Part shown: positions 25,832 through 38,000 of the stretch, piece by piece | Numbering within the stretch: position 1 is the stretch's first letter | How the letters are laid out: the number at the start of each line of letters is the position of its first letter | Source of the DNA: Chrysoperla carnea | Taxonomy: Eukaryota > Arthropoda > Insecta > Neuroptera > Chrysopidae | Length of the DNA: 64,000 bases | Direction of reading: 5' to 3' | Assembly: GCF_905475395.1 (NCBI RefSeq) | Contig: NC_058337.1 | Location: 28,482,983 to 28,546,982, forward strand | Program-made: the position numbers and the translations under genes | Notes under the pieces: generated by a model | Database searches by the model: none | Told to the model about the DNA's origin: nothing | Seen by the model: the letters and a program-made list of their open reading frames with translations, nothing else

Positions 25832-26005
25832 CAATATCTATCCCTGCCTAGGCCAACTTGGGAACCATATAGACGCAGAGTACCTCGACAATATCTACGA
25901 ACTTCACGTAAATTAATTAATAATTATGTATCTAATACTTCTTTTGATGATCATGTCTTAATTCGTGATGCTGAAACTCAAACTTCGAAATTTTTTAATT
26001 GTTAA
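25832..26005 (+). CDS. In-frame neto extension after the TGA (candidate readthrough)
   Basis: Directly after the neto TGA, the same frame runs 57 codons to a TAA at 26003-26005. It begins QYLSLPRPTWEPYRRR and ends in an ETQTSKFFNC-type tail. The first third is clearly GC-richer than the flanking DNA and encodes an Arg/Pro/Trp-rich peptide, unlike translated AT-rich spacer. The stop context is TGA-C, the leakiest known. No GT-AG intron that would skip the TGA and keep frame is visible: the nearest candidate, 25814-25851, is 38 nt and shifts frame. Alternatives are a recent nonsense mutation, an allele or an assembly error in a formerly longer neto tail. Confidence 0.55.
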   Translation, partial: QYLSLPRPTWEPYRRRVPRQYLRTSRKLINNYVSNTSFDDHVLIRDAETQTSKFFNC

Positions 26006-26393
26006 TTATTTTTTTGATCTTTCATTAAATGAGTTTACACTTTTGATGTATAGATAAATTGATTTCATGATTTAAGCTTGTCTTGGCACGGAAAATAGGT
26101 AAAGAAAAATTTCTAAAACATGAGGTTTTTCAAGCAATAGTCTGAATACCAGTAAGCATATGATATCATTGATAAATATATCTCTAGAAATTATTATATG
26201 AATGAATTATGCTTAACCTAGTAACGTTTTTCTCTGCGGAAATTCCTCGATAAAACTCGGTGTTCGTTGTCTGACATTCTAAAAATTCTAATTTTTCTCA
26301 AATTTCAAGGACTGTCATTTTACATAGTTGGGCCAAAATTAACTGTAACAGATACAGCAATATTGTAATATTTGCTTTATAGTTGTCTCACAC
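26006..26393. other. neto 3' flank
   Basis: Probable neto 3' UTR and spacer; no gene seen. No AATAAA was found in the first 300 bases after 26005, so the transcript may end further downstream. Confidence 0.4.
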
Positions 26394-27008
26394 TAGGGAT
26401 GGGCGATGTTGGTAAAAAACATTGACATCGGAACATCGATTTTTCAATTTCTTGCCAGCGGACCATCGATGTTTTTAAGAAAACATCGTAACATCTATTG
26501 TTGATATCGATGGTAAGAATAATCCCGAAAATTTGAAAGAACAAAAATCAACATTTATACATTTAAGTAAATAACAATATTACTAAATCTAATCTCAAAT
26601 TTTTTCGATTCTTTTCAACTTGGTAATTATCAATAATGATAGATAATTTTTATAATTTTCAACTCATCACACTCACTGTAACATATGCAGAAGAAACGAA
26701 AACAAACATTCTTTTAAATAATAGAAATAAATTCATTTTTCTCAAATCGATTTATTATTGAAAAAAGAAAAAAAGTTAAAATTTTATATCAAGATAATAA
26801 TTTTCGTGTCTTCTTACTTTCGACTCGACGATGTCGATGGTTCATTACATTCCATCGAACATCAATGTTCCGACTTTTAAAAAAACGACCATCAACATCG
26901 ATGTTACTCCGCGGAAACATCAATGTATTTCGCCCATCTCTGACATGGAAAAATATCTTCCCAAAAAATATTGATAGTCGAAACATCGATGTATATCGCC
27001 CATCTCTA
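26394..27008. mobile_element. Non-autonomous hAT element
   Basis: The ends are TAGGGATGGGCGAT (left) and ATCGCCCATCTCTA (right), an inverted pair with one mismatch. They are flanked by perfect 8-bp duplications TCTCACAC (26386-26393, 27009-27016), diagnostic of hAT insertion. The 615-bp interior is non-coding and carries many subterminal ACATCGAT/ATCGATGT-type motifs. A second right-end-like string, CGCCCATCTCTGACATGG at about 26930, suggests an internal end duplication. No transposase is present. Confidence 0.93.
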
Positions 27009-27016
27009 TCTCACAC

Positions 27017-27934
27017 TAATTATTTGCTCTTCAAATAATAATCATATTAATAAATGAACAGTTTATACTTTATAAGTAGTTATTGATATAAAATTGTATT
27101 TTTATTTCGAAATTTCATTGAATAATTCTGATTATATTTTCGGAAATCATTGTTCAATAAATATTATTACGATTATAGAAAAATCATACGCCAGGATAAG
27201 CTTAGCAAGAGCAAAGAGATATGTGATTTAAATGTATTTCAAATATCGGCCTAGAATTTTAAGACTTAAATCTTTATGTTGACAGTGTAAACTCTGGTTG
27301 TCGCTTGAAAGTTTAGCTCGAAAAATTAAAAAAAACGTATTTTTAAAGTAACACTGCGTCTTAAACAATTTGTTGACGTGATTTTTTTTTAGAAAATAAT
27401 TGTTATTTATTGAGATGTGCTCTAAACAAAGACTGTTTTTGAATGTTAAACAATTTTATTAACAGTATTTAATAATAAGTCTAGTAATAATGGGGTTTAA
27501 CTTCCGTTCTTTGAGCTTATTTAATACGATCAATGTTATAGTAAAATTAACAGGATATAAGATTTAAGAGTTATCAAACTACAAAAATTTACGAAATTAA
27601 TCGGTATAAAAGAACGTTAGAATTGTGTTCTATATTCTCTAAAAAGCATTATTTACTCGGGGCTTTACTTGAAAATAGGGTCATAATAATTTTGATGGTT
27701 TATGGCTCAATTATAATTTATTTACATATTTATATAACTCACCTTTTTAACCTTATGGCAAATTGTAACTGAGGCATAAACACCTATCATCATTTTGTCA
27801 ATTTTTTCCATTTTATTGCTAGATTTACTACACCTAAGCACGGAGTAAATATTGCAAGTATTGCAAGTAAAAATTTAGGATTGTTAAGACTAATAGTATA
27901 TTACACATCTAGGGAGCAAAAGTAAATAATGTCT
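27017..27934. other. Intergenic spacer
   Basis: AT-rich without a gene. A short AATGGGGTTTAAC stretch near 27490 matches the tail of the tRNA-derived SINE family but is too short to annotate as a copy. Confidence 0.4.
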
Positions 27935-28125
27935 AAAATCTCATGTTCATTGTCGCCCAAGCCGAAACCGAGGGTGGCAAACATGAGATCTGAGACATTC
28001 TTTACCTGCTCCCGTGGTGTGTATACAATTTTTCTGCTCGACCGAGGCGGGAATTGCGGCAACTTCGTTTAGCACAGCGGGGCGAAAGTTGACATTTTCG
28101 CCCGGAGAGGAGAAAAAATTATTTT
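27935..28125 (+). repeat. Dispersed repeat (partner at 17.3 kb)
   Basis: This GC-richer block contains CATGAGATCTGAGACATTCT, CCGTGGTGTGTATAC and GACCGAGGCGGGAATT. It is the reverse-oriented counterpart of 17283-17450. Confidence 0.6.
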
Positions 28126-28364
28126 TACACGGCGAATTTACATTTTTCTAATGAATAAAGTGTAAAAAAAAAAGTTGATGAGTTGGTTCTCTAAAATTCT
28201 CACTAATTTTAAAGTAATTTAAAATAAATAAAGAGTTGGTGATCATGAGATCAAATAACTTAAAAACAAAGAACATATGCAAGTAATTAAAATATTATTT
28301 GCTAACGCAAATTAAACTTCCACGGCATTTGGATCAGCAAAGATGTCTGTTTTTAATAGCAAGC

Positions 28365-28905
28365 ACATCTATTATCGCGACACTGATTTACTGTAGGCTT
28401 ACAACTACATTTTTTGAATCCCTGGTCACCGAAAGTTGACTGACTTGCGACAGCGTCCCTCAAAGAAATTTTATTAAATGAAATTTTGCCGGCCTATCTG
28501 AATACTGTAACTCGTTCAGTGAAATACAATTTTTAATAGTACCACAATTAATTCCAATTTTTGTCACTACACTCTTTCTTCGTACTAATTTTTGGGTAAA
28601 CGCAATCAAATTGTGAGAAACACCAACAACTAGTGGTGTTGAAATACCTGCAGCCGTTGCTCTCAACTTAAGAAAAATGATTTAAAACAATTCAAAACCA
28701 TTAAAATTTTAATAATTTTGAATGATTTTAAATCATTAAATCGTTCGTTACCGTTTAAAACGATTCAAAAATTTATATAGAACGATTGATATAGATTTAA
28801 ATAGTTTTGAATCGTAGCAGACAATTTAAAACTATTAAAAATGATTGAACGATTGGAAATGCTTTGGCAGTGTGTGGGTATCAGTGCCAGGTGGCAGAAA
28901 CTGGA
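28365..28905 (-). repeat. Dispersed repeat with AT-rich insertion
   Basis: Reverse-oriented relative of 4026-4275. The matching blocks (28375-28460, 28585-28625, 28880-28905) are interrupted by AT-rich sequence at about 28680-28850 rich in AACGATTCAAAA-like motifs. It looks like an old copy with a later insertion. Confidence 0.5.
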
Positions 28906-30634
28906 AATAAATTTAAATAACTTGGCTAGGCAAGTAGTTAAACGTTATCGATCCAAATCATTTGCTTAGCTGTTAGATTGAATGACTGAATATCCTTCAG
29001 GCTACTAGATAAACGAAGCTGTTTAGAAAAAAAGGCTCGACTATTAATTAAACGGCTAATTAAAGTTGGCTACGAAATATGTATACATTTAAAAAAATTT
29101 ATATACATTCAAACGAAATTAAAAAAATACATCACATGAACTGAATTTAAACCCCATCATTAACAGTATTACATACATGTATGAATTGACCAAAATTTTT
29201 ATTAAACAAAAATCAATATTTATTTGATTAAAAAAAAAAAAAGAATCTAACTTAAAATAATATGGCTATAATTATCACATATATTTGGAAATACTAAAAA
29301 AAGCTCAATATAATATATCAAAAAAAAAGAAAATGTAGGGAAATTGTATTTTTCTTTATATTGAGAGAAATAAGACAAAAAAATCTACAATTTTAACTTT
29401 TAATTTTTTTAAAATACTATTTAATATAATATAACTTAGATTAAATGTTATAATAAAACTAGTTCAAATCTATGTTTATTTTTTCATTATATTAATGAAG
29501 GAAAAAATTTTATCGTTTTTTACATAAGTTTCTTGGGGGCAAACAAAAAAATAGAAATAAAATATAATTGAATAAAATTTATACTTTGTGTTGTTATTTA
29601 AGCCATCGATTTTGAACGATAATTTAATAATTTATAGAAATTGATAAAAAATTTAGATTAAAAATTGTGTTTTGAAAAAGGCGAAATTTATTTCACATTA
29701 AAGCAAAACAGCTGGTTCGGGCTATTTACATCAAACTACTTCAAAGGTTTTTAGATTCGAATACTGACGCAATATCACCGAAAACAATAATAAAGTAAGT
29801 ACTTTATATTTTTATAGCCAATTTGCATTGATTTTTCCTAAATTTTCTAGAATTTCGATTAGTGAAAGTTGCACCTAAATGCGATTGAAAAGTTTCGTTT
29901 TTTAAAGTCGGTTTATGTTATAACTGTTACTGTTAAATTAACAAAATATATATTGATTTATTACCTTAGGCTGGAAATTAATTTTTATCTCATAATTCGT
30001 TTTAATTAATTGTAAATGATTTCTACTTTTCCCAGTTAAGCGGTTCAAGTGGTCAACATCTTATGTGTTGATCCGGCATTTTTTGTAACGAATGTGCAAT
30101 CCGGATCGAAAAATCGATTCGTTAATTACTAATTGGTTGGCTATATACTTGCGCATGTCTTCCTCAGGGAATTTTATACCAGATATATTAATGAAGGCGG
30201 TAAATTATTGTCTAAAGTTGAAATTGAATCCTCTCCCAAATTTGAAAATCCTAGTTTTAAGGAATTTTTTTCCGTGGAGACTTTTGATCTTATCAAAACT
30301 ATGGTGGTTCAAAAGTCGGTACCCATTGAAAAAAGTCATTTTGTTTATGATTCGACATTACTTTTTTTTAGATAACTACGTTATCTTAACATGAGTAGTG
30401 ATTTTTGACCCACCCTGTATAGAGTTATATATTCAAGGAAACCAAATAATTCATAAGGAATAAATCGTCTTAAGTCGGCGGCTGCGTTGAATAGTATAAA
30501 ATACATTACGGAGGAAACCAGGATTTTTGATTTCTAAATCTAAATTAAGTATTTGTTCTTTAAAAATCGGTAATTATTAGTTAAATTCAACAGGGGGATA
30601 ATTAATTATAACGCAAGGCGATAAGAAAAAATTT
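28906..30634. other. Spacer downstream of ORC1
   Basis: No gene is supported. Two overlapping frames at 30092-30394 are unusually long for this AT content, but I do not recognise them. CCACCCTGTATAGAG at about 30410 resembles the end of a TA-inserting transposon. Confidence 0.4.
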
Positions 30635-30640
30635 TTTATT
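30635..30640 (-). promoter_or_regulatory. ORC1 poly-A signal
   Basis: AATAAA on the minus strand, about 40 nt past the ORC1 stop. Confidence 0.6.
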
Positions 30641-30679
30641 TATAATAAAAATCAATTTTTTTTGAAATACTTAACATTT

Positions 30680-33600
30680 TTAAATCATATCATTCAAAGC
30701 AAATTGTACATCATCTTGGCAAACATTCAAATACATTTGTTCAATAACATGATGTTTTGATTTCTCAATAACAATCATTTTTTGTTTAGCTAAATATTGT
30801 GCAACAGTTGTTAATATTGTACATGCAGGTTTTGTGATTCCTTCAAGTGTGCATAACGTATAGAATTGTTTTAAAACATTTTGATATGATGTTTCTTCTA
30901 CACCGATTCGCGTTACCTCAGCAATAATTGATTGTAAAAATAATTTTTCAATTTTCGTTAAACTTTTTATTAATTTTATTTGATCGGAGTTTATCATTTC
31001 ATTTAATGCTTCATTCACATGTTTTAAAGTAACACGAATTTCTGTTTGGTTTGTTGTTTCTTGATGGGCAGCTATTTCAGCAGCTCGACGACAAATATCT
31101 AAAGCACGTCGTGCATCTCCAGAAACAGCCGCAACTTTTCTAATGTTTTACAAAATAAATAATTTTTTATTTAAAAAATGAATATGAACTTAGAGATCGA
31201 TTGAACTTCGATTAATTGATTGACTCTTCCGATTGCTATCTAACTTAAAACTTTTTGATTTCCGATTTTTTAATTACACAGATTTATTTAATAGGATATT
31301 ATCCTTAGTCAAAAATAAATCATGAAATTTGAAAAAAGTTAAAATTTATGTAAAAATATACTTAAATATTCTGATTTCGAGTCATAAAAGTACATTTTTC
31401 TTTTATAATATTAAAATTAAAAATCGTAATTTTTAAACTGTATATCACGTGACCTAAAACGCGGGTAAGCCCTGCTGTGATGTCATATCGGTATGAGCCA
31501 TAGACAATCAGTTAGTTCAATGTAGACAGCTGGGTATAATATATCCATAGATAATAAGTATTTATATTTATTATAATCAGATGTCTATGAATAATATATC
31601 TGTCAAACTTTTCTGTGTTATTTCGTATAATGATACCGATATTACGTCACCAAATTGGATGCCCGCGTTTTTGACAGTTTAACAAAGGTTTAAAAATTAA
31701 TTTAAGTTATTATCAAGAAAGCGAGTGTATTTTTCCGAAATAAATTTTTGGTGGCTTTTTATTAGCAAAATCAACATTTTGAAGTACTTTTTCAAATATA
31801 GAATACCCTATTAGGATTTTAATAAGATTTTTGGATTGGATTGAATTAGATGGACAGAGAGAGTATAATAAGTTTTAAAAATTATAACAATAGCCGTACA
31901 ATCTTAAAATCTAGTTTCATTTGATCTCATATTTTCATTCCATTCATAAAATTAATTTTCCTTACCTTGCAACAAGTTGAATTGCTTCGCTTTGAAAAAT
32001 ATTTATTCCATCTAAACGGGTTGCGACAATTTGTTCTAATTGTTTAAAATTATATGGTTGGAATGGTAAGCGAGTTAGACCTAAACGACTAGCTACACGA
32101 CCCATTAAAAGTCTAAAAATGCAAATGATTCAAGTTATTTTCGTTATTAAATATTTAAAAAAAAAATAAAATTACCGTTCAGGTAAATCCATGGTATTTG
32201 AAATAGCAATTATAATTATTTTTGAATTTAATTTGCTTGGCCAGTCTAAAATATTATAAACTACGTCTTGGCGTTTCGTATGAATGATATCCAACTAAAA
32301 ATAAATTTAAATCCGTTAATATTTTAACTTTAGACAATTATTTCTATTTAAATTACCTCATCGACTAATAACACTATTGGTCGTTTTCGTTTACCATCAC
32401 CGAATATTTTCTTTTTAAGGCATTCATAAGCTTGATCCCAAACCAATCTTTTATTTGTGAGTTGTTTATAAATCTAAAAAATTGAATTCTACAATTTTCT
32501 TCAATACTTTTAATTTTGACTTGCTCTAGTGGAAAAAGTATTTGTAGAAAGAATAACTCTTAAAAATTCTGAAAATGTCTCAGGAACTCTGAATTTCTCA
32601 ACGTTTTTGGACTGTCTAATTCAGATTTAATAAGCCTGAATAACTCTGAATTAGACAGTCCAAAAATTCAGAGTTCTTAAGACTTTTTCAGAGTTTCTAA
32701 GGCTTAATAAGACTTATTCTTTCTTCAAATATTTTTTCCATCAAGGTGTTACTGAAATAACAAATTTGATGTTTAATTTTCTTAAGTTTTAGCGAAATTT
32801 CGATCCAGTTTTATGTATTTTGCATAGTTAAAGGATATTATTAACTTACCTCCACGTAAGCTTGTCTGGGTTCTGTTAATCGCATACCATTAATGTTTAC
32901 ATAATCAAAAACTGGAATATCACCATGATCAATTGTGCCCAAATTTTGTAAATTTCGTATCACTTCAGTGACTGTAGCTGTTTTACCCGTACCAGGTACT
33001 CCTGCTACATACATACACCTAAAAATAAATAAGCGAAATTAGTTATAAAATTTCGTAAGGAATCTCTTGAATTCTTACCCGCTAGAATCTGTAGATAATT
33101 TACTGTAAACAAAATTAAAAATATCAGAATATTCACTCTCACGGCACGGTAAAGATTCAGGTACTTTTGAAACGTGTAATTTTTCTCGAACCACATCTAA
33201 TTCAGTATTTTCTTTATGTAAATGATTTTTCATTGGATGTGGTGAATCGATTACAAATGATATTCGTCTACGAATAGGAGTTTGTTTAGGTGTATTTGGA
33301 GTTTTGATTATACTTTTAATATTTTTTACTCTATTAACTGGAGTGTTCTCTAAAACAATATTAACTGTTATTTATTTAAAAATTATTGTAAGTCTTTTGT
33401 TTAACGAACCTGGTTTTATTTTCTCAATTGTTTTCGTTTTTGGTTTTTTTGGTGAGCTGATATTTAATGGTAATAGGTCTTCAGTTATTTCTGCCAATTT
33501 TTTTCGAGTACGAGGTGTTGTAGTTGATGTCTTGGTTGTTGGTTTTCTTTTAGATGGTGATTGTAAAAATATTGAATCACTTGAATCAGAATCATTATCA

Positions 33601-33803
33601 CGCAAATGTTTTGAAATAATTTTTCGTTTTGGTGATGATTTGATAGAAATATTTTCAGTTTCTGAATCACTCTCATTGTAACTTTTAATTCTATTAGATC
33701 GTCTTAGAGGTCTAGCCGGTTTTTTCCCTGGAGATGATTCTGAATCGGATTCCATCTCCCGATATGAATTAACTTTTATTTTTCGACCAGATCTTGTAGC
33801 CAT
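30680..33803 (-). CDS. Origin recognition complex subunit 1 (Orc1)
   Basis: Orc1 is the AAA+ ATPase subunit of ORC that binds replication origins and, with Cdc6, loads MCM helicase. Seven exons on -: 33803-33410, 33349-33079, 33018-32850, 32473-32357, 32294-32176, 32112-31966 and 31139-30680, giving 558 aa; all junctions are GT-AG. Residues 1 to about 170 are a charged, Ser/Lys-rich disordered region. The AAA+ core follows: Walker A GVPGTGKT at 228-235, Walker B LLVDE ending at 317, sensor-1 Asn350 in AISNTMD, arginine-finger motif MGRVASRLG at 360-368, and sensor-2 region [13 protein letters not shown] at 412-424. A winged-helix domain fills the C-terminus (about 460-558). The start ATG is preceded by an in-frame TAA, so this is the first Met of the exon. 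The usual N-terminal BAH domain is not seen, making the protein much shorter than fly (about 920 aa) or human (861 aa) Orc1. The function call is firm; completeness of the N-terminus is not. Confidence 0.93.
31140..31965 (-). other. ORC1 intron 6 (826 bp)
   Basis: The longest intron of the gene; the others are about 60-380 bp. GTAAGG donor and ACATTAG acceptor on the minus strand. AT-rich; no further feature recognised. Confidence 0.85.
32530..32740. mobile_element. Palindromic MITE in ORC1 intron 3
   Basis: About 211 bp forming one near-complete palindrome. The outer ends are TGGAAAAAGTATTTG and the complement of ATATTTTTTCCA. The inner arms share GAAAGAATAA, AACTCTGAATTT and TTTTTGGACTGTCTAATTCAGA (positions 32609-32631 against 32654-32672). 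It has no coding capacity and is the main content of the 376-bp intron. Confidence 0.85.
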
Positions 33804-34780
33804 TTTGATTTTTTATCACAGATATTTATTTCACTACGAACAACTAGTAATGTATTATGTTTTGGACGTTTTGGTAAGAATTCCACTTTGACAATTTATG
33901 TGATGACCATTAAGAATTTTTACCGCGCTTTTCTTAGCCATATGTGATTTAGTTTTTTGTTTATACACAGAGGGATGAAAGAAATTTTCAACGAATATAG
34001 ATGCCAGCACCCAAAGTGATAATTTTGTCAACAAAAAAAATGGGAAAAGGAGAAATTAAATAGTTATTTAAAATTTTTAGTAGTTAGACAAGATAATAAA
34101 TACTAAAAATGATGCAATAAATTTTTCTGCATTTTTCATATCTTTTAAAGTTTTCAGCGATCTCACAAGAAACTCATTTCAAATTTAACCGCTAGATGTC
34201 AGTTACATTAGTTTTGGACGCAAACCTTATACATACAATATTTAGTTCAATATTTTTTCAAAAGATAGTAGCATATGTATTAATAATTTGTAACAATCAA
34301 CAATGATATTGTTGATTATACATTTTTTTAAAATTATTTTATCAACAATAACTTTTTTTTCCTGTTTTTCAATTAGAAATTTTATAAATTTATTACAAAA
34401 GTATTTTTATTTCAAAATATAATTTTTTTTTCAATGTTATATCATTTTTAGAATATACATCATATTTAATACATTTTATTGATAAGCGGCTCGTATAAAT
34501 AAATATGAAAAAAAATGAATTTTTTTCTTTGGAAAATTAATATATTGATATTGATATCTAAAAAAAACTTATTGATTATAAATATTTTATAATACATGGT
34601 GATAATATGAGTCGATTTATTTCCTGGTTTTATGTCAATAGAAAATCAAAGATCAAATAATTTAGAGGGATATACATGGATTAATGTACCTTTTTTTTTT
34701 ACAAATTATTTTACCTATAATTGCGGCTTTAGGTTCATGCAATTGTAATATGTTATGGATTAATCAGTTAGAGTTTGTGG
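33804..34780. other. ORC1 upstream region
   Basis: Probable ORC1 promoter on the minus strand, then AT-rich spacer. No divergent gene is seen on +. No defined promoter element could be assigned. Confidence 0.4.
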
Positions 34781-35086
34781 TTTTGAATAAAATTCCCCAT
34801 TTTGGTGTGTATCCCAAGGATGATTAAGTGATAAGGTTAGAGGTCTTCGAACTTATGTGTACGTGCAATATTCAATGTTAACTTGTAGATCGCAATATAA
34901 GGGCCTTTTCCCCAAGAAATTTCTAATAAGAATTTTTGAATAAAATTCCCCAGTTTGGTGTGTATCCCAAATATGATTAAGTGATAAGGTTGGAGGACTT
35001 CGAACTGATGTGTACGTGCAATTTTCAATGTTAACTTGTAGATCGCAATATAAGGGCCTTTTCCCCAAGAGATTTCTAACAGAAGA
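34781..35086 (+). repeat. Tandem duplication, 153-bp unit x2
   Basis: TTTTGAATAAAATTCCCCA begins at 34781 and again at 34934. The units are about 93% alike through CTTGTAGATCGCAATATAAG and GGGCCTTTTCCCCAAGA. Overlapping minus-strand frames in both units arise only because the period is a multiple of three. Confidence 0.92.
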
Positions 35087-38000
35087 AATTACGAATGTGG
35101 CTTGGTATTGAGAATAAAAAAAATTGTTATTTGGGAAAATTTTGAAAAATGGCAGTTGATGGATATAATTTTTTCTAAAATGTAAAATTTTTTAGATTTT
35201 TGGTTACTTCTCAGAAATTACTCGTCCAATTGTCAAGGGAACAATTTTTGTATTTTTTTGACAAAAATGATTATAGAAACTGATTTTTATCCAAATGGGA
35301 AATAATGATTTTCTCTATTTTTTGCAATTTTTTTAAACTTCCCCCTTTGAAAAAATCGAGTATTTAAGGAAAAAAATTTATTTCGATTTAATTAAACATC
35401 GTAAATAGGGTAATTTTGATGCAAAAAAAAAAAAAAATCAAATATCAAATTCATTGATTCATGGGGTGAGTTGGTAGTTTATCAAATCACCCGTAAAATC
35501 CTGTATGAAGAGCTTTTATTTCGGAGAGATTCTGCACATCTCAAAAATAATTAATCTAATCGTCAATACAGTATTTTATTGAACGGCAAAGTTTTAGAAG
35601 TGTCCATTCGCCCAATCGACAGAGACATCCGATTTTTGCATTTTTTGCATGGGCCATAGTTATTTTAGGAAAATAATTTAAAATATTTTTTTGTAGGATT
35701 TCATTCTAGCTATGAACTATCCGACCGTATTACGAATTATGGTTAGAGAAAATATTTTACCTCTTTACATTTTGTAGCAGGCATTTGCCTCGATTGCGAC
35801 TTTTTGGCTCTAAGATTGACATCTTACGAAGTTTGTATGATACGTATTGCCCACTGCCAACCAGAGGCCTCCACCAAAAAAGGGCCTACACAAAAAAAAA
35901 AAAAAAACGTGAAAAGGCTCCCGTGTGGGGCCGTAGATAGATTTACGGGAACTGGAAAAAAGAAAATTGAACAAATAGAAGGAAAGTGGAAAGAAGTAAG
36001 CCATTTTTTGGTTAAAGGTTTATGAAGACAAAAACAAAATGAGCGCATTATCAACCGTGCTAAATCCGCTTTTGAGTGGTCCTCTACCATAAATCTGAAT
36101 ACGGACCACAAAAGTGGTAAATGCGGTACTGTTCTAGATTTACATCTCGGACATTTCTAGTAATGAAATCCATTTATAATGACTAATAAATGGGTTTAAA
36201 ATCAAGCTTTCAGTATTATCAATATCACATACAGCGAACTTGTTTCAACCATCCAGCCGCAATTACATAAAATTTGTCGCGTCCCTACCGTCAAATGGTG
36301 AACCCCTAAGGATTTGCTTACCCCAATTTGAGTAACTCTAGTATATTGGATCAAAAAATTACAAAATAATATTTTGAATAGAAATTCACAGTAGCATTTC
36401 TTGTGTTCTTCTGTCTTGCTAGTAGTTATCTGAAGCACTCTGTATATTTTATTTAAAATGGTTGTGCCGGTTTCTTTATTTTCGTAACTGATTATTTTCT
36501 GGAGCACGTTTTTTCGTAAATCACGTTTATGTAATATATTATGAATGCAGAAAAAAATAACGACAATAATACTTATACTAATGATACTTAATAATACTTA
36601 ACCATCCAACTAAAAAACTTTCTACTTGATATTTTCAAAAAAAAAAAATTGTTTTTAAAAAAAAGTTCAAGGATTCTGCAGTTTATTAAAATAAATAGTT
36701 CTTACAAAATTTGTACAAAGTATCAATCATGCAACTAACAGTATATATTGATCTATTCATCTATTTCACGAGAAATTAGCATCGTGACTGTGGTGGAAAG
36801 AAAAATTAGGTAAAGATTTTTGCGAGGATAGTTTTAAGACTGCATATTATTAAAAGATATGTCATATTGAACGCATTTGGACAATATATGAAATTCAAAG
36901 TAATAGGCCAGAAAAGTTTTTCGATTTGTCATCTCATTATTTGGTTAGGTTTTCGTTAATTATTCTTTTCAATTTTTGAGAATTTCTCGATCTTTGGCAG
37001 AGATATTTAGAATTATTGTTCTAAAATGTTCTTAAATAAAAAATTTGACTTTTTGGCAAAAATTTTGAGACCAGTTGCAACTTTTATATTTTTTCTCACT
37101 TCAATCAAACTGAAGGTGCGTATTTTCTACTGGCAACATGCATTTCTTTACTTTTCTGTAGCTCCAAGGTAAGAATCTACTGAGTAATTAAGTGGCGTAA
37201 CTTTCCTTATGTTGACCTCCGTTTAGGTAAAGGTCTTCTATTAATATACCACAGGAAGGACATAACCAACCAAAACCAAAACTGTGGATTGGTTTTGATT
37301 TATCATTTTTTAAGAAATTTTAATAATTCAAAGAATTATTTTATTTTAACAGATAAATTATTAACTATAATTTTATAATATTAGGTTTTAGATTTAAGTG
37401 CAAGACCGCGATAATATGTTATCAAATTATTGAACTTGATTAATTTTTATAGATAATTTAATAATATCAGACGAAAAAAAAGGAAATGCATCCTTAAAAC
37501 TTGAGTTTTGAGATTCCACCGAGAATGCAGTGATATAATATTTGATGGAGCTTAATATCCCTAAAAGTCATCTCAAAAACATGAAAATCTTGCAGGAGCT
37601 TAGTTTTAGAAGTCATATTGTATTTCTAGACAGAAAGGGTGCTTTGTAAAATGATAAATTCATATTTGCAATTTCGTGAGTGGCTTTCTTTTGGAAAGTC
37701 TTCCAAACTTCTCTTTACCACTTTTTTTCGAAAGCGTTGTACTCAAATGCGCATGATATCGTCATATTTAAGCTATCGGTCTGAAAAAATGCAGCAAAGA
37801 TTTTGTCGGACACCTATGACTACTTGGTAACATTAATAATTATTAAACAATATAATATTTTGTCCGGCAAAAATACTGCACCAATGAGCTTGCTTACGAC
37901 CTCGAATATACCGTAATTAAGTATTTTTGCCTTTCAATACATACATAGTTTATTTTTGCTGAATTTTTAAATAATTATTGTTATCAAGTGCTCCTAGTGT

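Noticed and set aside
25814-25851. A short intron removing the neto TGA.
   Set aside because: 38 nt is too short for a normal intron and not a multiple of three, so it would break the downstream frame.
33304-33681. A 125-codon plus-strand open frame.
   Set aside because: It is the antisense shadow of ORC1 exons 1-2.
34837-35068. Two minus-strand frames with repeated peptides.
   Set aside because: They are created by the 153-bp tandem duplication and do not look like a protein.
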